A stretch of DNA of 64,000 nucleotides from Paenibacillus sp. XY044 (GCF_002257645.1 NZ_NQMO01000001.1:248001-312000); one strand, 5' to 3'. Shown: positions 27,236 through 36,386, numbered from the stretch's first letter. The notes: generated by a model not told the origin, from the sequence alone. Made by a program: numbers and translations.

Positions 27236-28183
27236 GTGAAGACCGTATATTTATCGTACCCGCTGCCTGCGGAGGTGATCCGGGAGCATACCCAGCCGCA
27301 GGTCGCAGCCATCGGACAGTTCGACGGAGTGCATCTTGGCCATGCCAGCGTCATCTCTTCTGCGGTGGATCTGGCAAAGGGTAAGCAGATCCCTTCGGCC
27401 GTCATGACATTCCATCCGCATCCGAAGGACGTGATGAAGAAAGGGGACTACGAGGGCAGCCTGACGCCCCTGCAGGAGAAGCAGGAGCTGCTGGCCGGCC
27501 TGGGGGTCGATATCGTATACGTCGTTGAATTTAACGATTCCTTTTCCCATGTAAGTCCACAGCAATTTGTGGAAGGCGTCCTGTTTCCGTTAGGCATCGA
27601 GGCGGCCGTGGTCGGTTTCGACTTCCGCTTTGGCCACAAGGGGGAAGGCAATGCCGAAATGCTCCGCCTGCTGGGGAACGGCCGGCTGGACGTCGAGGTC
27701 ATCCCGCCATTTGAGCTGGAAGGCGGAAAGGTCAGCAGTACGGAAATTCGTAAAGCGCTGCAAAGGGGAGACCTGGAGCGGGCCGGCCGTCTGCTCGGCC
27801 GCAGCTACCGGCTGCGCGGAACCGTGATCGGCGGAGAAAAACGCGGCCGCACTATTGGTTTTCCGACGGCTAACTTGAAACTGGACGATAAGTTCGTCAT
27901 TCCGGTTAAAGGCGTTTACGCGGTACGCGCCTTTCTGAACGGGAGAATTTTACCCGGCGTAATGAACGTGGGGGTAAAACCGACGTTTCATGAGAACGAA
28001 ACGACGCCAAGCTTCGAGGTTCACTTGTTTGATTTTGACCGGGATATTTACGGCGAGCATGTCACGGTGGAACTGATCCATTTTATCCGGCATGAGCGGA
28101 AGTTCCCTTCCGTACCGGAGCTGATCGCCCAGATTCAGGCGGACGCGGATCGTGCCAAAGAACTTTTGAAGTCGGGCCGCTAA
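27236..28183 (+). CDS. ribF: Bifunctional riboflavin kinase / FAD synthetase
   Basis: 315 residues (B. subtilis RibC has 316). It converts riboflavin to FMN and then FAD. The N-terminal nucleotidyltransferase domain has AIGQFDGVHLGHASVI, and VGFDFRFGHKGEGN further on. The C-terminal kinase domain has GEKRGRTIGFPTANL and NVGVKPTFHENE. I chose GTG 27236 (MKTVYLSYPLP), which matches the family start and follows AGGTGAAAG; the ATG at 27203, at the truB stop, would add 11 residues and has no ribosome site. Confidence 0.95.
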   Translation: MKTVYLSYPLPAEVIREHTQPQVAAIGQFDGVHLGHASVISSAVDLAKGKQIPSAVMTFHPHPKDVMKKGDYEGSLTPLQEKQELLAGLGVDIVYVVEFNDSFSHVSPQQFVEGVLFPLGIEAAVVGFDFRFGHKGEGNAEMLRLLGNGRLDVEVIPPFELEGGKVSSTEIRKALQRGDLERAGRLLGRSYRLRGTVIGGEKRGRTIGFPTANLKLDDKFVIPVKGVYAVRAFLNGRILPGVMNVGVKPTFHENETTPSFEVHLFDFDRDIYGEHVTVELIHFIRHERKFPSVPELIAQIQADADRAKELLKSGR

Positions 28184-28202
28184 AGCTTAAGCTGGCGAAC
28201 AT

Positions 28203-28231
28203 TTACTTTTGCCTTTGAAGTATGCTATACT
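28203..28231 (+). promoter_or_regulatory. Promoter of rpsO
   Basis: TTACTT (28203-28208), 17 bases, TATACT (28226-28231) with an extended TG (TGCTATACT). Confidence 0.65.
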
Positions 28232-28237
28232 GATAAA

Positions 28238-28343
28238 CGTTGCTGGATGCCCATGGGCTGAAGGAAAACCTTAGCTTGGATACACGATCTCACCGACGGT
28301 TTCTAGGCTAACGGCGATTATTTATGTTAAGGAGGTGAATAGG
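28238..28343 (+). ncRNA. Folded rpsO leader (possible S15 autoregulatory element)
   Basis: The 110-base leader holds a GCTGAAGG-AAAA-CCTTAGC hairpin (near 28258-28276) and further short complementary segments. Firmicute rpsO mRNAs are known to carry leaders bound by S15 itself. I infer the function from position and folding; I did not match a specific family model. The ribosome site AAGGAGGTG is at 28329-28337. Confidence 0.45.
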
Positions 28344-28613
28344 ATGGCATTGACTCAAGAACGCAAACAACAACTGATCGAAGAGCACAAAACTCATGAG
28401 TCCGATACTGGATCTCCTGAAGTGCAAATTGCTATCCTTACGGAGAACATCGTAAATTTGACAGACCACTTGCGTACGCACAAGAAGGATCATCATTCCC
28501 GTCGCGGTCTTTTGAAAATGGTCGGTCAACGCCGTAAGCTGTTGGCATACTTGAAAAACAAGGATGTTAAACGCTATAGCGCTCTGATTGAAAAACTTGG
28601 ATTGCGTCGTTAA
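28344..28613 (+). CDS. rpsO: 30S ribosomal protein S15
   Basis: 89 residues, exactly the family length. It binds the central domain of 16S rRNA early in assembly. Family stretches: [37 protein letters not shown] and LIEKLGLRR at the C-terminus. ATG 28344 is right for AAGGAGGTG at 28329-28337; the upstream GTG 28335 lies within that site. A terminator separates it from pnp. Confidence 0.98.
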   Translation: MALTQERKQQLIEEHKTHESDTGSPEVQIAILTENIVNLTDHLRTHKKDHHSRRGLLKMVGQRRKLLAYLKNKDVKRYSALIEKLGLRR

Positions 28614-28632
28614 TAATCCATTTGTTCTACGG

Positions 28633-28698
28633 AAAGCAGCCTGGTTGTTCACCGTTTGTCCTTCTAGGAGTGACAGCGGGGCAACCGGGTTGCTTTTT
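28633..28698 (+). terminator. Terminator between rpsO and pnp
   Basis: AAAGCAGCCTGGTTG pairs with CAACCGGGTTGCTTT (two wobble or mismatch positions) around a 33-base loop region. It ends in a short T-run at 28698. pnp may have some readthrough from the rpsO promoter. Confidence 0.75.
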
Positions 28699-28762
28699 AT
28701 GCAGGACTATATGAATTATCCCCGTCTGGGGAATACTGATTGAGTAATAAAGGAGGGATTTC

Positions 28763-30859
28763 ATGGAAAGTCGTGTTGAAATGCAGTTGGGCGGCAGAAC
28801 CCTGGTCATGGAGACCGGACGCCTCGCAAAGCAGGCTAACGCCGCCGTGATGGTCCGCTACGGGGAAACGGCCGTACTTTGTACAGTGACCGCCTCCAGC
28901 GAACCGAAAGATTTGGACTTTTTTCCGCTGACTGTAAACTATGAAGAAAGATTGTACGCCGTAGGTAAAATACCGGGTGGCTTTATTAAACGGGAAGGAA
29001 GACCGAGCGAGAAGGCCATTCTGGCCAGTCGTTTGACCGACCGCCCGATTCGCCCGCTGTTCCCGGAAGGTTTCCGTAACGATGTGCAGGTGCTGAACCT
29101 CGTCATGAGCGTGGATCAGGACTGCTCGCCGGATATTGCGGCTATGATCGGTACTTCCGCAGCGCTGAGCATTTCCGACGTGCCGTTTGACGGACCGATC
29201 GGCGGTGTCATCGTTGGCCGCGTGGACGGACAATTCATTATTAATCCGGACATCGCGCAGCAGGAGAAGAGCGATATTTATCTGGTCGTCTCAGGCACTA
29301 AAGACGCCATCATGATGGTTGAAGCGGAAGCGAACGAGGTTCCAGAGGAAACGATGCTGGAAGCGATTATGTTCGGTCATGACGAAATCAAAAAGATCGT
29401 GGCTGTCATTGAAGAGCTGACCCAAAAAGCCGGCAAACCGAAAATGGAAGTGAAACTCCATGCGGTTGATGCCCAGGTGAATGCCGAAGTGCGCGAATTC
29501 GCCGCACAGCGACTCGTTGAAGCGGTTCGCATCGCTGAGAAGCATGCCCGCCAGGACGCCATCGATGCAATCAACGAAGAAACGGTGACTTTCTTTGAAC
29601 AAAAATACATAGAGACGCCTGAGCTCTTGAAAGATGTCAAAGAAGTGCTGCACGATATCGTTAAAGAAGAAGTAAGACGCCTGATCACCCATGATAAGGT
29701 CCGTCCTGATGGCCGGGGTCTGGACGAAATCCGTCCGATCGAATGCGACACCAGCATTTTGCCGCGCACGCATGGTACAGGCTTGTTTACACGCGGTCAA
29801 ACCCAGGCTCTCAGCGTATGTACATTGGGTGCGCTCGGTGACGTGCAAATTCTGGACGGCATCGATTTGCAGGAGACCAAACGGTTTATGCACCATTATA
29901 ACTTCCCGCCGTTCAGCGTAGGCGAAGCCCGTCCGCTTCGTGCACCGGGACGCCGCGAAATCGGCCACGGCGCGCTGGGTGAACGTGCCCTGTCGAAAGT
30001 CATTCCATCGGAGACAGAATTCCCGTACACGATTCGTCTCGTTTCCGAGGTACTGGAGTCGAACGGTTCGACATCCCAGGCAAGTATCTGTGCAAGCACG
30101 CTGGCCATGATGGATGCAGGGGTGCCGATTAAAGCGCCGGTTGCCGGCGTAGCGATGGGACTCATTAAAGACGGAGACCATGTATCCATCCTGACGGATA
30201 TTCAGGGGATGGAAGACCATCTGGGCGACATGGACTTTAAAGTGGCCGGTACGGCAGAAGGGGTTACCGCCATTCAGATGGACATCAAAATTGCCGGCAT
30301 TGACCGTCAAATTTTGAACGACGCCCTGAAGCAGGCGAAAGAAGGCCGGATGTTTATCCTCAGCAAAATGATGGAAGCGATCCAGAAGCCGAGAGAGACT
30401 TTGTCCCCTTATGCACCGAAGATCATCGTTATGAACATCAATCCGGACAAGATCCGCGACGTGATCGGCGCAGGCGGCAAGATCATCAACAAGATTATCG
30501 AGGAAACCGGCGTGAAGATCGACATCGAGCAGGATGGTCGCGTCTTTATCGCATCTTCGAATGAGGAAATGAACCAGAAAGCCCGCTCTATTATTGAAGG
30601 AATCGTCCGCGAAGTCGAAGTCGGCGAAATTTATGTCGGCACCGTCAAACGGGTCGAGAAATTCGGCGCTTTCGTCGAAGTGCTTCCGAATAAAGAGGGA
30701 CTCGTGCACATTTCCCAGCTCTCGACCGAACGCGTCGGCAAAGTTGAAGACGTTGTGAATGTCGGGGATACGATCACCGTCAAAGTGACCGAGATCGACC
30801 AGCAGGGACGAATCAACCTGTCGCGCAAAGCGGTATTGGTTGCGGAATCCAAGGCTTAA
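28763..30859 (+). CDS. pnp: Polynucleotide phosphorylase
   Basis: 698 residues. PNPase degrades RNA 3'-5' with phosphate and is the main exonuclease for mRNA turnover. It contains two RNase PH-like domains (first with [20 protein letters not shown], second with [20 protein letters not shown] and ending near [16 protein letters not shown]), a helical linker, a KH domain ([20 protein letters not shown], about residue 557) and an S1 domain ([20 protein letters not shown], about 625). The start follows AAAGGAGGG. It is followed by a terminator and the duplicated element. Confidence 0.98.
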   Translation: MESRVEMQLGGRTLVMETGRLAKQANAAVMVRYGETAVLCTVTASSEPKDLDFFPLTVNYEERLYAVGKIPGGFIKREGRPSEKAILASRLTDRPIRPLFPEGFRNDVQVLNLVMSVDQDCSPDIAAMIGTSAALSISDVPFDGPIGGVIVGRVDGQFIINPDIAQQEKSDIYLVVSGTKDAIMMVEAEANEVPEETMLEAIMFGHDEIKKIVAVIEELTQKAGKPKMEVKLHAVDAQVNAEVREFAAQRLVEAVRIAEKHARQDAIDAINEETVTFFEQKYIETPELLKDVKEVLHDIVKEEVRRLITHDKVRPDGRGLDEIRPIECDTSILPRTHGTGLFTRGQTQALSVCTLGALGDVQILDGIDLQETKRFMHHYNFPPFSVGEARPLRAPGRREIGHGALGERALSKVIPSETEFPYTIRLVSEVLESNGSTSQASICASTLAMMDAGVPIKAPVAGVAMGLIKDGDHVSILTDIQGMEDHLGDMDFKVAGTAEGVTAIQMDIKIAGIDRQILNDALKQAKEGRMFILSKMMEAIQKPRETLSPYAPKIIVMNINPDKIRDVIGAGGKIINKIIEETGVKIDIEQDGRVFIASSNEEMNQKARSIIEGIVREVEVGEIYVGTVKRVEKFGAFVEVLPNKEGLVHISQLSTERVGKVEDVVNVGDTITVKVTEIDQQGRINLSRKAVLVAESKA

Positions 30860-30863
30860 AACC

Positions 30864-30895
30864 AAGCGGGACGGCTTCGTCAAGAAGCCACGCTT
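30864..30895 (+). other. Hairpin just after pnp
   Basis: AAGCG-GGAC-GGCTTC, loop GTCAA, GAAGCC-A-CGCTT forms a two-part stem five bases after the pnp stop. There is no T-run. It may stabilise the pnp mRNA 3' end ahead of the terminator at 30912. Confidence 0.5.
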
Positions 30896-30911
30896 GCTAC
30901 CATATGCAGTC

Positions 30912-30948
30912 AAAGAGACAGAAAGTACTCACTTCTGGCTCTTTTTTT
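30912..30948 (+). terminator. Terminator after pnp
   Basis: AAAGAG-A-CAGAA pairs with TTCTG-G-CTCTTT, followed by seven Ts to 30948. A good intrinsic terminator. Confidence 0.85.
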
Positions 30949-30953
30949 ATAAT

Positions 30954-31058
30954 ATCAGAAAGTATAAACTACAGAGCCATTGCTTCCTGATATTGCAAGA
31001 AAAATTACCTTTGAATGCGGTCTGTCTTCTTTGAAGGTGCGTCGATAGACGTTTTTCT
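30954..31058 (+). repeat. 105-bp direct repeat, copy 1
   Basis: This copy is repeated at 31065-31169 with 104 of 105 bases the same (T31016 versus C31127). The copy begins ATCAGAAAGTATAAAC. With three upstream bases it contains an inverted repeat, AATATCAGAAAG (30951-30962) against CTTCCTGATATT (30983-30994). It ends in a CGTC-GATA-GACG mini-hairpin followed by TTTTT. No coding capacity is evident. Confidence 0.95.
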
Positions 31059-31064
31059 TATGAG

Positions 31065-31169
31065 ATCAGAAAGTATAAACTACAGAGCCATTGCTTCCTG
31101 ATATTGCAAGAAAAATTACCTTTGAACGCGGTCTGTCTTCTTTGAAGGTGCGTCGATAGACGTTTTTCT
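31065..31169 (+). repeat. 105-bp direct repeat, copy 2
   Basis: Second copy, separated by 6 bases from the first, so the period is 111. The single difference from copy 1 shows the duplication is recent or kept uniform. The rest of this intergenic region (31170-31325) holds only an extended -10 element and the start of the deacetylase gene. Confidence 0.95.
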
Positions 31170-31205
31170 GATAACGAACATAAAGGTCATCCTGCTTCAG
31201 CGCCC

Positions 31206-31214
31206 TGTTATAAT
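31206..31214 (+). promoter_or_regulatory. Extended -10 promoter of the deacetylase gene
   Basis: TGTTATAAT (31206-31214) is a consensus TATAAT with an upstream TG. The -35 region (GTCATC) is poor, as is common for extended -10 promoters. Confidence 0.5.
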
Positions 31215-31325
31215 CCCGCAAGAAAAGCTTTCTCGTGGGAACGATCTGTGTTCAACCACCAATCATATTCCCGCTCGTCCGTTCATATGATGGGACAAAG
31301 TAGGTTAAGGGAGATGAGCGGAAAA

Positions 31326-32315
31326 ATGAACGGGAGACGGACAGCCATCGTGCTTGCCTGTTTTGCCATCGTCGTGGGCATCGCGCAGACAGGTGCGGTC
31401 GGGGATTATTTTCAGAACGTCCGGCACCACCTGTCTGCTCAAACCGCGTTTGAGCCCCAGACGGACCTGAAGCAGCAGGATCCGCTGTACAAGCAGATTG
31501 CCCAGAAGGCCGAGGAAACGCGGATTCCGCCGGTGGATGCGGTTGTAGACCGCGTCTGGAAGGCAATCCCCGGGTACAACGGCCTGGAGATTGACGTAGA
31601 CGAGACTTATAAACGGGCAAAGGCCCGGGGAGCCTCGGCTCCGATTACATACGTGTACCGTCAAATTGCCCCCAAGGTGAGTCTTAGCGATTTGGCGGCT
31701 GAACCGATTTATAAAGGAAACCCGGAGAAGCCGATGGTTTCCCTGATGATTAACGTGGCGTGGGGGGACGAGTATATCGTTCCGATGCTTGATACGCTGG
31801 ATGCGGAGAACGTAAAGGCGACCTTCTTTTTTGACGGAAGCTGGTTGAAGAAAAACCCGGAGATGGCCAAAGAGATTCAGAAGCGGGGTCATGAACTGGA
31901 GAACCACGCGTATACGCATCCCAACATGAGCCAGCTGAGCCGTGAACGGGCAACACTCGAAATCAGCAAAACCCAGCAGCTGCTTAAGGAAACGCTCAGC
32001 GTGGAAAATAAATGGTTTGCGCCGCCTTCCGGAGATTTTAACCAGCAGACCGTCCAAATCGCGGCAAGCCTTGGCCTGAAGACGGTGCTGTGGACGCTGG
32101 ACACCGTTGATTGGAGGAAGCCCTCGCCGGATTCGATCGTCGCCAAAATATCGAGCAAAGTCGAACCGGGCACCTTGATTCTGATGCATCCGACTTCATC
32201 GTCTTCCCAGGCGCTGAAAGGCATGATCCGGGCGATCAAGGCGAAAGGTCTCGTCCTGGGCACGGTTAGTCAGACACTGTCGCCCGAGAGGGTCATGGTA
32301 CCCAAGGTTGAGTGA
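31326..32315 (+). CDS. ylxY: Polysaccharide deacetylase family protein (YlxY-like)
   Basis: About 329 residues. It has an N-terminal membrane anchor or signal (TAIVLACFAIVVGIA), then a spacer, then a NodB-type domain: LMINVAWGDEYIVPML, KATFFFDGSWLKKNPE, ENHAYTHPN, WFAPPSGDFN and LILMHPT. In YlxY-type proteins the first NodB motif lacks the usual Asp-Asp pair (here NVAWGDE), so deacetylase activity is uncertain. It follows pnp as ylxY does in B. subtilis. Start choice is uncertain: GGGAG at 31309-31313 favours ATG 31326, but ATG 31314 and GTG 31248 are in frame. Confidence 0.88.
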   Translation: MNGRRTAIVLACFAIVVGIAQTGAVGDYFQNVRHHLSAQTAFEPQTDLKQQDPLYKQIAQKAEETRIPPVDAVVDRVWKAIPGYNGLEIDVDETYKRAKARGASAPITYVYRQIAPKVSLSDLAAEPIYKGNPEKPMVSLMINVAWGDEYIVPMLDTLDAENVKATFFFDGSWLKKNPEMAKEIQKRGHELENHAYTHPNMSQLSRERATLEISKTQQLLKETLSVENKWFAPPSGDFNQQTVQIAASLGLKTVLWTLDTVDWRKPSPDSIVAKISSKVEPGTLILMHPTSSSSQALKGMIRAIKAKGLVLGTVSQTLSPERVMVPKVE

Positions 32316-32469
32316 GACGGCTTTTTTTGATAGGATAGGGATTGCGCTGGCTGTAGTCAGGAGTGTTCCGGCTCGGCCATCATTTACATGAAGAACAGGA
32401 TGACTAGCAAGAACTGAACAGGGGGCAGCCTGGAGGTTCATTTGGATTAATTATAGGAGGGCCTCTCGC

Positions 32470-33738
32470 GTGAAAAAAATAAAACTAAGCAACGGCCTTA
32501 GAGTGGTTATGGAGAAAATTCCGACGATGCGGTCGGTTTCCTTCGGCATTTGGGTAAAGACGGGCTCCCGCCATGAAACCATAGCCAACAACGGCATCTC
32601 CCATTTTATCGAGCACATGCTTTTTAAAGGGACCGAACGTTTTGACGCCAAGGCGATCGCCGAGGAATTCGATGCTATTGGCGGCAATGTTAATGCCTTT
32701 ACGTCTAAGGAATATACTTGCTTTTATGCAAAGGTACTGGATGAGCATCTGCCGATTGCCGCAGACGTGCTGGCCGATATGTTTTTCCGTTCCAAGCTGG
32801 ATGGGGAGGAGCTGGCCAAGGAGAAGAATGTCATTCTTGAAGAGATCTCGATGTACGAGGATACGCCGGATGACATGGTGCACGACCTGATGGCCAAGGC
32901 GGTCTACGGGGATCATCCGCTTGCCTATCCCATTCTGGGAACGAAGGAACAGCTGGAAAGCATGGGATCTTCAGACCTTCGGGCCTACATGGATGAGCAT
33001 TATACGATCGAGAATACCGTTATCAGCGTGGCCGGCAACATTGGCGACGATATTGTGGAGCTGCTGGAACGCCATTTCGGCGGTTTCCAAAACAGCGGGC
33101 GCGTGTCCGAATTGACCGTGCCTTCGTTCCAGAGCGGGCTGTTGTACCATAAAAAGAAGACGGAGCAGAATCATATCTGCCTGTCCTTCCCGGGATGCTC
33201 AATCCACGATCCGCTACAGTATGCCATGATTCTGCTCAATAACAGCATCGGCGGCGGGATGAGCTCGCGATTGTTCCAGGAAATCCGGGAAAAGCGGGGG
33301 CTCGCTTATTCGGTCTACTCGTACCACAGCTCCAACGAAGATAGCGGCTTGTTTACGATTTATGCCGGAACTGCGCCGAAGCAGACCAAAGAGGTCATGG
33401 ACCTGACCAAAGAGGTGCTATCGGATATAGCCGTTCGCGGGATGACCGAGGATGAGCTCCACAAAGGGAAGGAGCAGCTGAAAGGCAGCCTGATCCTGAG
33501 CCTCGAGGGCACTGGCAGCCGCATGAACCGGCTCGGCAAAAACGAGCTGATGCTGGGCAAGCATTTTTCGCTGGATGAGATGATCGAAAAGATCGAAAAC
33601 GTGACCATGAACGATGTGAACGCCGTGCTGGACCGAATGTTCAGCCAGCCGTTCTCGCTGGCGATGGTCGGTTCGACGGACCGCGCCATTGCAGGGTTAA
33701 GGAGGGACGATTTTGTCACACTACGTACAGATTCATAA
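32470..33738 (+). CDS. mlpA: M16-family zinc protease (MlpA/YmxG)
   Basis: 422 residues from GTG 32470 with AGGAGGG before it. The inverted zinc motif is HFIEH (H45, E48, H49), with the downstream Glu in the [11 protein letters not shown] stretch. The second, inactive half contains [20 protein letters not shown], the usual M16 pattern. The family resembles mitochondrial processing peptidase. In B. subtilis, mlpA at the same locus affects extracellular protease levels. It overlaps dut by 26 bases. Confidence 0.95.
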   Translation: MKKIKLSNGLRVVMEKIPTMRSVSFGIWVKTGSRHETIANNGISHFIEHMLFKGTERFDAKAIAEEFDAIGGNVNAFTSKEYTCFYAKVLDEHLPIAADVLADMFFRSKLDGEELAKEKNVILEEISMYEDTPDDMVHDLMAKAVYGDHPLAYPILGTKEQLESMGSSDLRAYMDEHYTIENTVISVAGNIGDDIVELLERHFGGFQNSGRVSELTVPSFQSGLLYHKKKTEQNHICLSFPGCSIHDPLQYAMILLNNSIGGGMSSRLFQEIREKRGLAYSVYSYHSSNEDSGLFTIYAGTAPKQTKEVMDLTKEVLSDIAVRGMTEDELHKGKEQLKGSLILSLEGTGSRMNRLGKNELMLGKHFSLDEMIEKIENVTMNDVNAVLDRMFSQPFSLAMVGSTDRAIAGLRRDDFVTLRTDS

Positions 33739-34159
33739 ATTGCCGGGTCACGAGGATGTGCGGCTGCCGGAGAAGATGTCCGGCTCCGCATCCGGTTATG
33801 ACCTGTACGCCGCCGTAGAAGAAGAGATCGTCCTTCAGCCGGGGGAGCGTAGGCTCATCCCGACCGGATTTGCCATCGCTATGCCCGACGGGCTGGAGGC
33901 TCAAATCCGCCCGAGAAGCGGGCTGGCGCTGAAGCACGGCATTACCTGCCTCAACACGCCGGGAACGATCGACGCCGATTACCGCGGGGAAATCAAGGTG
34001 CTGCTGATCAACCTTGGGCAGGAGCCGTTTACGATTACCCGAAACGAGCGCATCGCCCAAATGGTGTTTATGGAAGTGCCGCAGGTAACGTTCGAGCAGG
34101 TGGACGTGCTGTCCGAAACCGTTCGCGGTGAAGGTGGATTCGGTCACACCGGCAAATAA
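33713..34159 (+). CDS. dut: dUTP diphosphatase
   Basis: 148 residues, the trimeric type. It converts dUTP to dUMP, keeping uracil out of DNA. The five motifs are visible: [37 protein letters not shown] and [13 protein letters not shown] 33713 has AAGGAGGG at 33699-33706 and starts inside the end of mlpA. B. subtilis has ymxH at this position; here dut takes that place. Confidence 0.97.
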   Translation: MSHYVQIHKLPGHEDVRLPEKMSGSASGYDLYAAVEEEIVLQPGERRLIPTGFAIAMPDGLEAQIRPRSGLALKHGITCLNTPGTIDADYRGEIKVLLINLGQEPFTITRNERIAQMVFMEVPQVTFEQVDVLSETVRGEGGFGHTGK

Positions 34160-34173
34160 TTACGTCTCACTAC

Positions 34174-34220
34174 AGCCTGGAGTTTCGTTCCCGAAAGGGT
34201 TCGGTCTCCAGGCTTTTTTT
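34174..34220 (+). terminator. Terminator after dut
   Basis: AGCCTGGAG pairs with CTCCAGGCT, followed by TTTTTTT ending at 34220. An inner CGTTCCC/GGGTTCG-like pairing extends it. Confidence 0.9.
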
Positions 34221-34369
34221 GTGAACCGGATTCAATAAAATTCGGTGTTCTACCCTCCATATCCCCGAACCTGCAATGTTTTATCCTGCACGGGTTTCCC
34301 GCCCGAATCAGTTCCGACAGACGCTGAAAGAGCGTCGGCAGACGTGTTTTTATTTGACGGGCGTCTTTC

Positions 34370-34397
34370 ACCCCTCCATGGGCAGCGGCATATGATG
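34370..34397 (+). promoter_or_regulatory. SigK-type promoter of spoVFAB
   Basis: AC (34370-34371), a 17-base spacer, then CATATGATG (34389-34397), against the SigK pattern AC-N16/17-CATANNNTA; only the last base differs. spoVF is under SigK in the mother cell of B. subtilis, which fits. Confidence 0.6.
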
Positions 34398-34434
34398 GAT
34401 TCATAACAGTGTTTTTGAAAGGAGTGACATCCTT

Positions 34435-35334
34435 GTGCTGACTGGAGTTCATATTGTGTTCCTAGGCGGGGATGCACGTCAGATCGAGGTGATCCGTAAA
34501 TGTTCGGAGTTGGATGCTACCGTCAGCGTGGTCGGATTCGACAAGCTGAATGAAAGGGTCCTGGGAGTCTCGTGGGAACGCCTCTCTTCTGAACTGCTTT
34601 CTACGGCAGACGTTCTCGTGCTGCCTGTTGTCGGGTGTGATGATTCAGGAGCGATCCAGACGCCTTATTCTGGAGAGTCCTTAAAGCTGCTGGATGAGCA
34701 TTTGGCTGCTCTTCCGTCACAATGTGCCGTGTATACAGGGATGGCTAAACCTTATTTGCGCAGTCTCTGCGCAAGCCACGAGGTGCGCCTAGTGGAACTG
34801 CTGGACCGCGACGACGTTGCCATTTTCAATTCCATCCCAACGGCGGAAGGCGCGCTGGTGATGGCGATCCAGAATACGCCGTTTACGATCCACGGATCGG
34901 AATGCCTCGTGCTGGGTCTGGGGAGAACTGGATTTACGATGGCGAAAAGCCTCCAGGGTCTCGGGGCGAAGGTTAGGGCCGGTGTCAGGTCGGATAAGGA
35001 TTTTGCCAGAGCGGAGGTCATGGGCTGGGAGCCTTTCCTGACAAGGGATTTGGAGGATCATGTGCGAAGAGTCGACTTGATTTTTAACACGATTCCGACT
35101 ATGATAGTCACAGCGCAAATCCTGTCAAGAATGCCCCAAAGCGCCGTCATTATTGACCTTGCTTCGGCTCCCGGAGGATGTGATTTCCGGTATGCGGAGA
35201 AGCGGGGAATTAAGGCCTTGCTGGCTCCCGGATTACCTGGAATCGTAGCTCCCAAAACAGCTGGAATGATTATTGCCAATGCGTTGGTACAGTTGATTTC
35301 GGACGAGATCAAGATTCGGGGGGATGGGGAATGA
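34435..35334 (+). CDS. spoVFA: Dipicolinate synthase subunit A
   Basis: 299 residues. With SpoVFB it oxidises dihydrodipicolinate to dipicolinic acid, the calcium-binding core compound of spores, in the mother cell. The NAD(P)-binding Rossmann loop is LVLGLGRTGFTMAKSLQG (about residues 159-176). The C-terminal LAPGLPGIVAPKTAGMIIAN is typical of the family. GTG 34435 follows AAGGAGTGAC. It overlaps spoVFB by 4 bases. Its substrate comes from DapA, encoded downstream. Confidence 0.96.
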   Translation: MLTGVHIVFLGGDARQIEVIRKCSELDATVSVVGFDKLNERVLGVSWERLSSELLSTADVLVLPVVGCDDSGAIQTPYSGESLKLLDEHLAALPSQCAVYTGMAKPYLRSLCASHEVRLVELLDRDDVAIFNSIPTAEGALVMAIQNTPFTIHGSECLVLGLGRTGFTMAKSLQGLGAKVRAGVRSDKDFARAEVMGWEPFLTRDLEDHVRRVDLIFNTIPTMIVTAQILSRMPQSAVIIDLASAPGGCDFRYAEKRGIKALLAPGLPGIVAPKTAGMIIANALVQLISDEIKIRGDGE

Positions 35335-35927
35335 ACTTGCAGGGGAAAACGGTAGGTTATGCGATTACGGGCTCACATTGTACGCTTGCTGAAATTATGC
35401 CGCAGATTCAACGATTTATGGACGCCGGTGCCAAGGTGGTGCCGATTGTCTCGAACACGGTGCAGGTAACGGACACCCGCTTCGGGACATCCGCGGGTTG
35501 GCTGGAGCAGCTGAAGAACATCACGGGGAGCGAGATTATTACCTCGATCGTGGATGCGGAGCCGCTGGGACCGTCCAAACTGCTCGACGTGCTGGTCATT
35601 GCGCCATGCACGGGCAATACGACAAGCAAGCTGGCCAATGCCATTACGGACAGTCCCGTCTTGATGGCCGCCAAGGCCCAAATGCGGAATTTGCGTCCGC
35701 TGGTGCTGGCGGTTTCCACCAATGACGGACTGGGATTAAACGCAGCGAATATCGCCAAGCTGCTTGTGACCAAGAACATTTACTTTGTTCCGTTCGGTCA
35801 GGATAATCCGGTGCAGAAGCCCAATTCGCTGGTTGCGAACATGGAGCTGATCCCCGAGGCGTGCGATGCGGCTCTCGAAGGAAGACAACTGCAGCCTATG
35901 CTGATCCAACGCATATTTTCCGCGTAA
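35331..35927 (+). CDS. spoVFB: Dipicolinate synthase subunit B (flavoprotein)
   Basis: 198 residues, of the flavoprotein family that includes UbiX/PPCDC. Motifs: GYAITGSHCTLAEIMPQI at the N-terminus, IAPCTGNTTSKLANAITDSP (flavin site) and LVLAVSTNDGLG. It pairs with SpoVFA, and the start overlaps the spoVFA stop. In B. subtilis asd follows; here a 459-base non-coding region and dapG follow instead. Confidence 0.96.
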   Translation: MNLQGKTVGYAITGSHCTLAEIMPQIQRFMDAGAKVVPIVSNTVQVTDTRFGTSAGWLEQLKNITGSEIITSIVDAEPLGPSKLLDVLVIAPCTGNTTSKLANAITDSPVLMAAKAQMRNLRPLVLAVSTNDGLGLNAANIAKLLVTKNIYFVPFGQDNPVQKPNSLVANMELIPEACDAALEGRQLQPMLIQRIFSA

Positions 35928-36010
35928 TCCGATCGGCTGCATTCGTTTCGAGTTCCGGCACCCGAAACTGCATTGTCCAGCGCCTGCACATGCTGCGGGC
36001 GGGAATTTGC

Positions 36011-36039
36011 GCCCCATGCCGTTAAGACACGGGGCTGTT
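36011..36039 (+). terminator. Possible terminator after spoVFB
   Basis: GCCCC (36011-36015) can pair with GGGGC (36031-36035), extendable by two pairs, followed by TGTTT. The T-run is weak. Confidence 0.35.
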
Positions 36040-36111
36040 TGCATCGATTATTCCGGGCTGCCGTAATCGGATAAATATCATTGTAACGAACATAAGTTGA
36101 AATGAAGAAGA

Positions 36112-36323
36112 TGGTCGAAGAGACCAAATAGTAAATGTAGGACGACTCGATCGAAGTGATCGCAGCCTGTTTTGCTTATCCCGGTTGGATGCGGTCATAC
36201 CGATCTTGTTAAGATGCCGATTCGGGCGGGAGCAGGAAACTAGGCTGTGATCACGAACTGCTGGCCAAAGCCCGCGTGTCAGTGCTTTGGTTCTGAGGAA
36301 GGGTACAGCTTCCATGGCTGTAC
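36112..36323 (+). ncRNA. Highly folded leader upstream of dapG (no family recognised)
   Basis: On the + strand: hairpin TGGTC/GACCA (36112-36126); a long-range helix GATCGCAGCCT (36158-36168) with AGGCTGTGATC (36242-36252); an inner helix GTTT+TGCT (36169-36176) with AGCA+AAAC (36231-36240); CCCG (36080 bases in: 36180-36183) with CGGG (36223-36226); two hairpins CGG-TCATA-CCG (36192-36202) and ATCTT-GTT-AAGAT (36203-36215). 3' hairpins follow: CCAAAGC/GCTTTGG (36265-36290) and GTACAGC/GCTGTAC (36303-36323). An alternative hairpin CGATC-GAAGT-GATCG (36148-36162) excludes the long-range helix. I do not recognise the lysine riboswitch, T-box or another known class. Confidence 0.5.
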
Positions 36324-36386
36324 ACATCACAGGAAATCGACGCAGCTAAACGTTCTGCCGTTCTTATCTAGCATGGGGGAATTGAA

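Noticed and set aside
29291..30913. Minus-strand open frame of 540 codons opposite pnp
   Set aside because: Opposite a complete PNPase; composition is that of a shadow frame, with no ribosome site or family motifs.
31248..31325. Start of the deacetylase at GTG 31248
   Set aside because: Possible, but the extra 26 residues are not typical and a better ribosome site lies before ATG 31326. Left as an alternative.
36112..36323. Lysine riboswitch or T-box before dapG
   Set aside because: The AGAGG-type core of the lysine riboswitch and the GGGTGGNACC antiterminator of T-boxes are absent. Kept as an unclassified structured leader.
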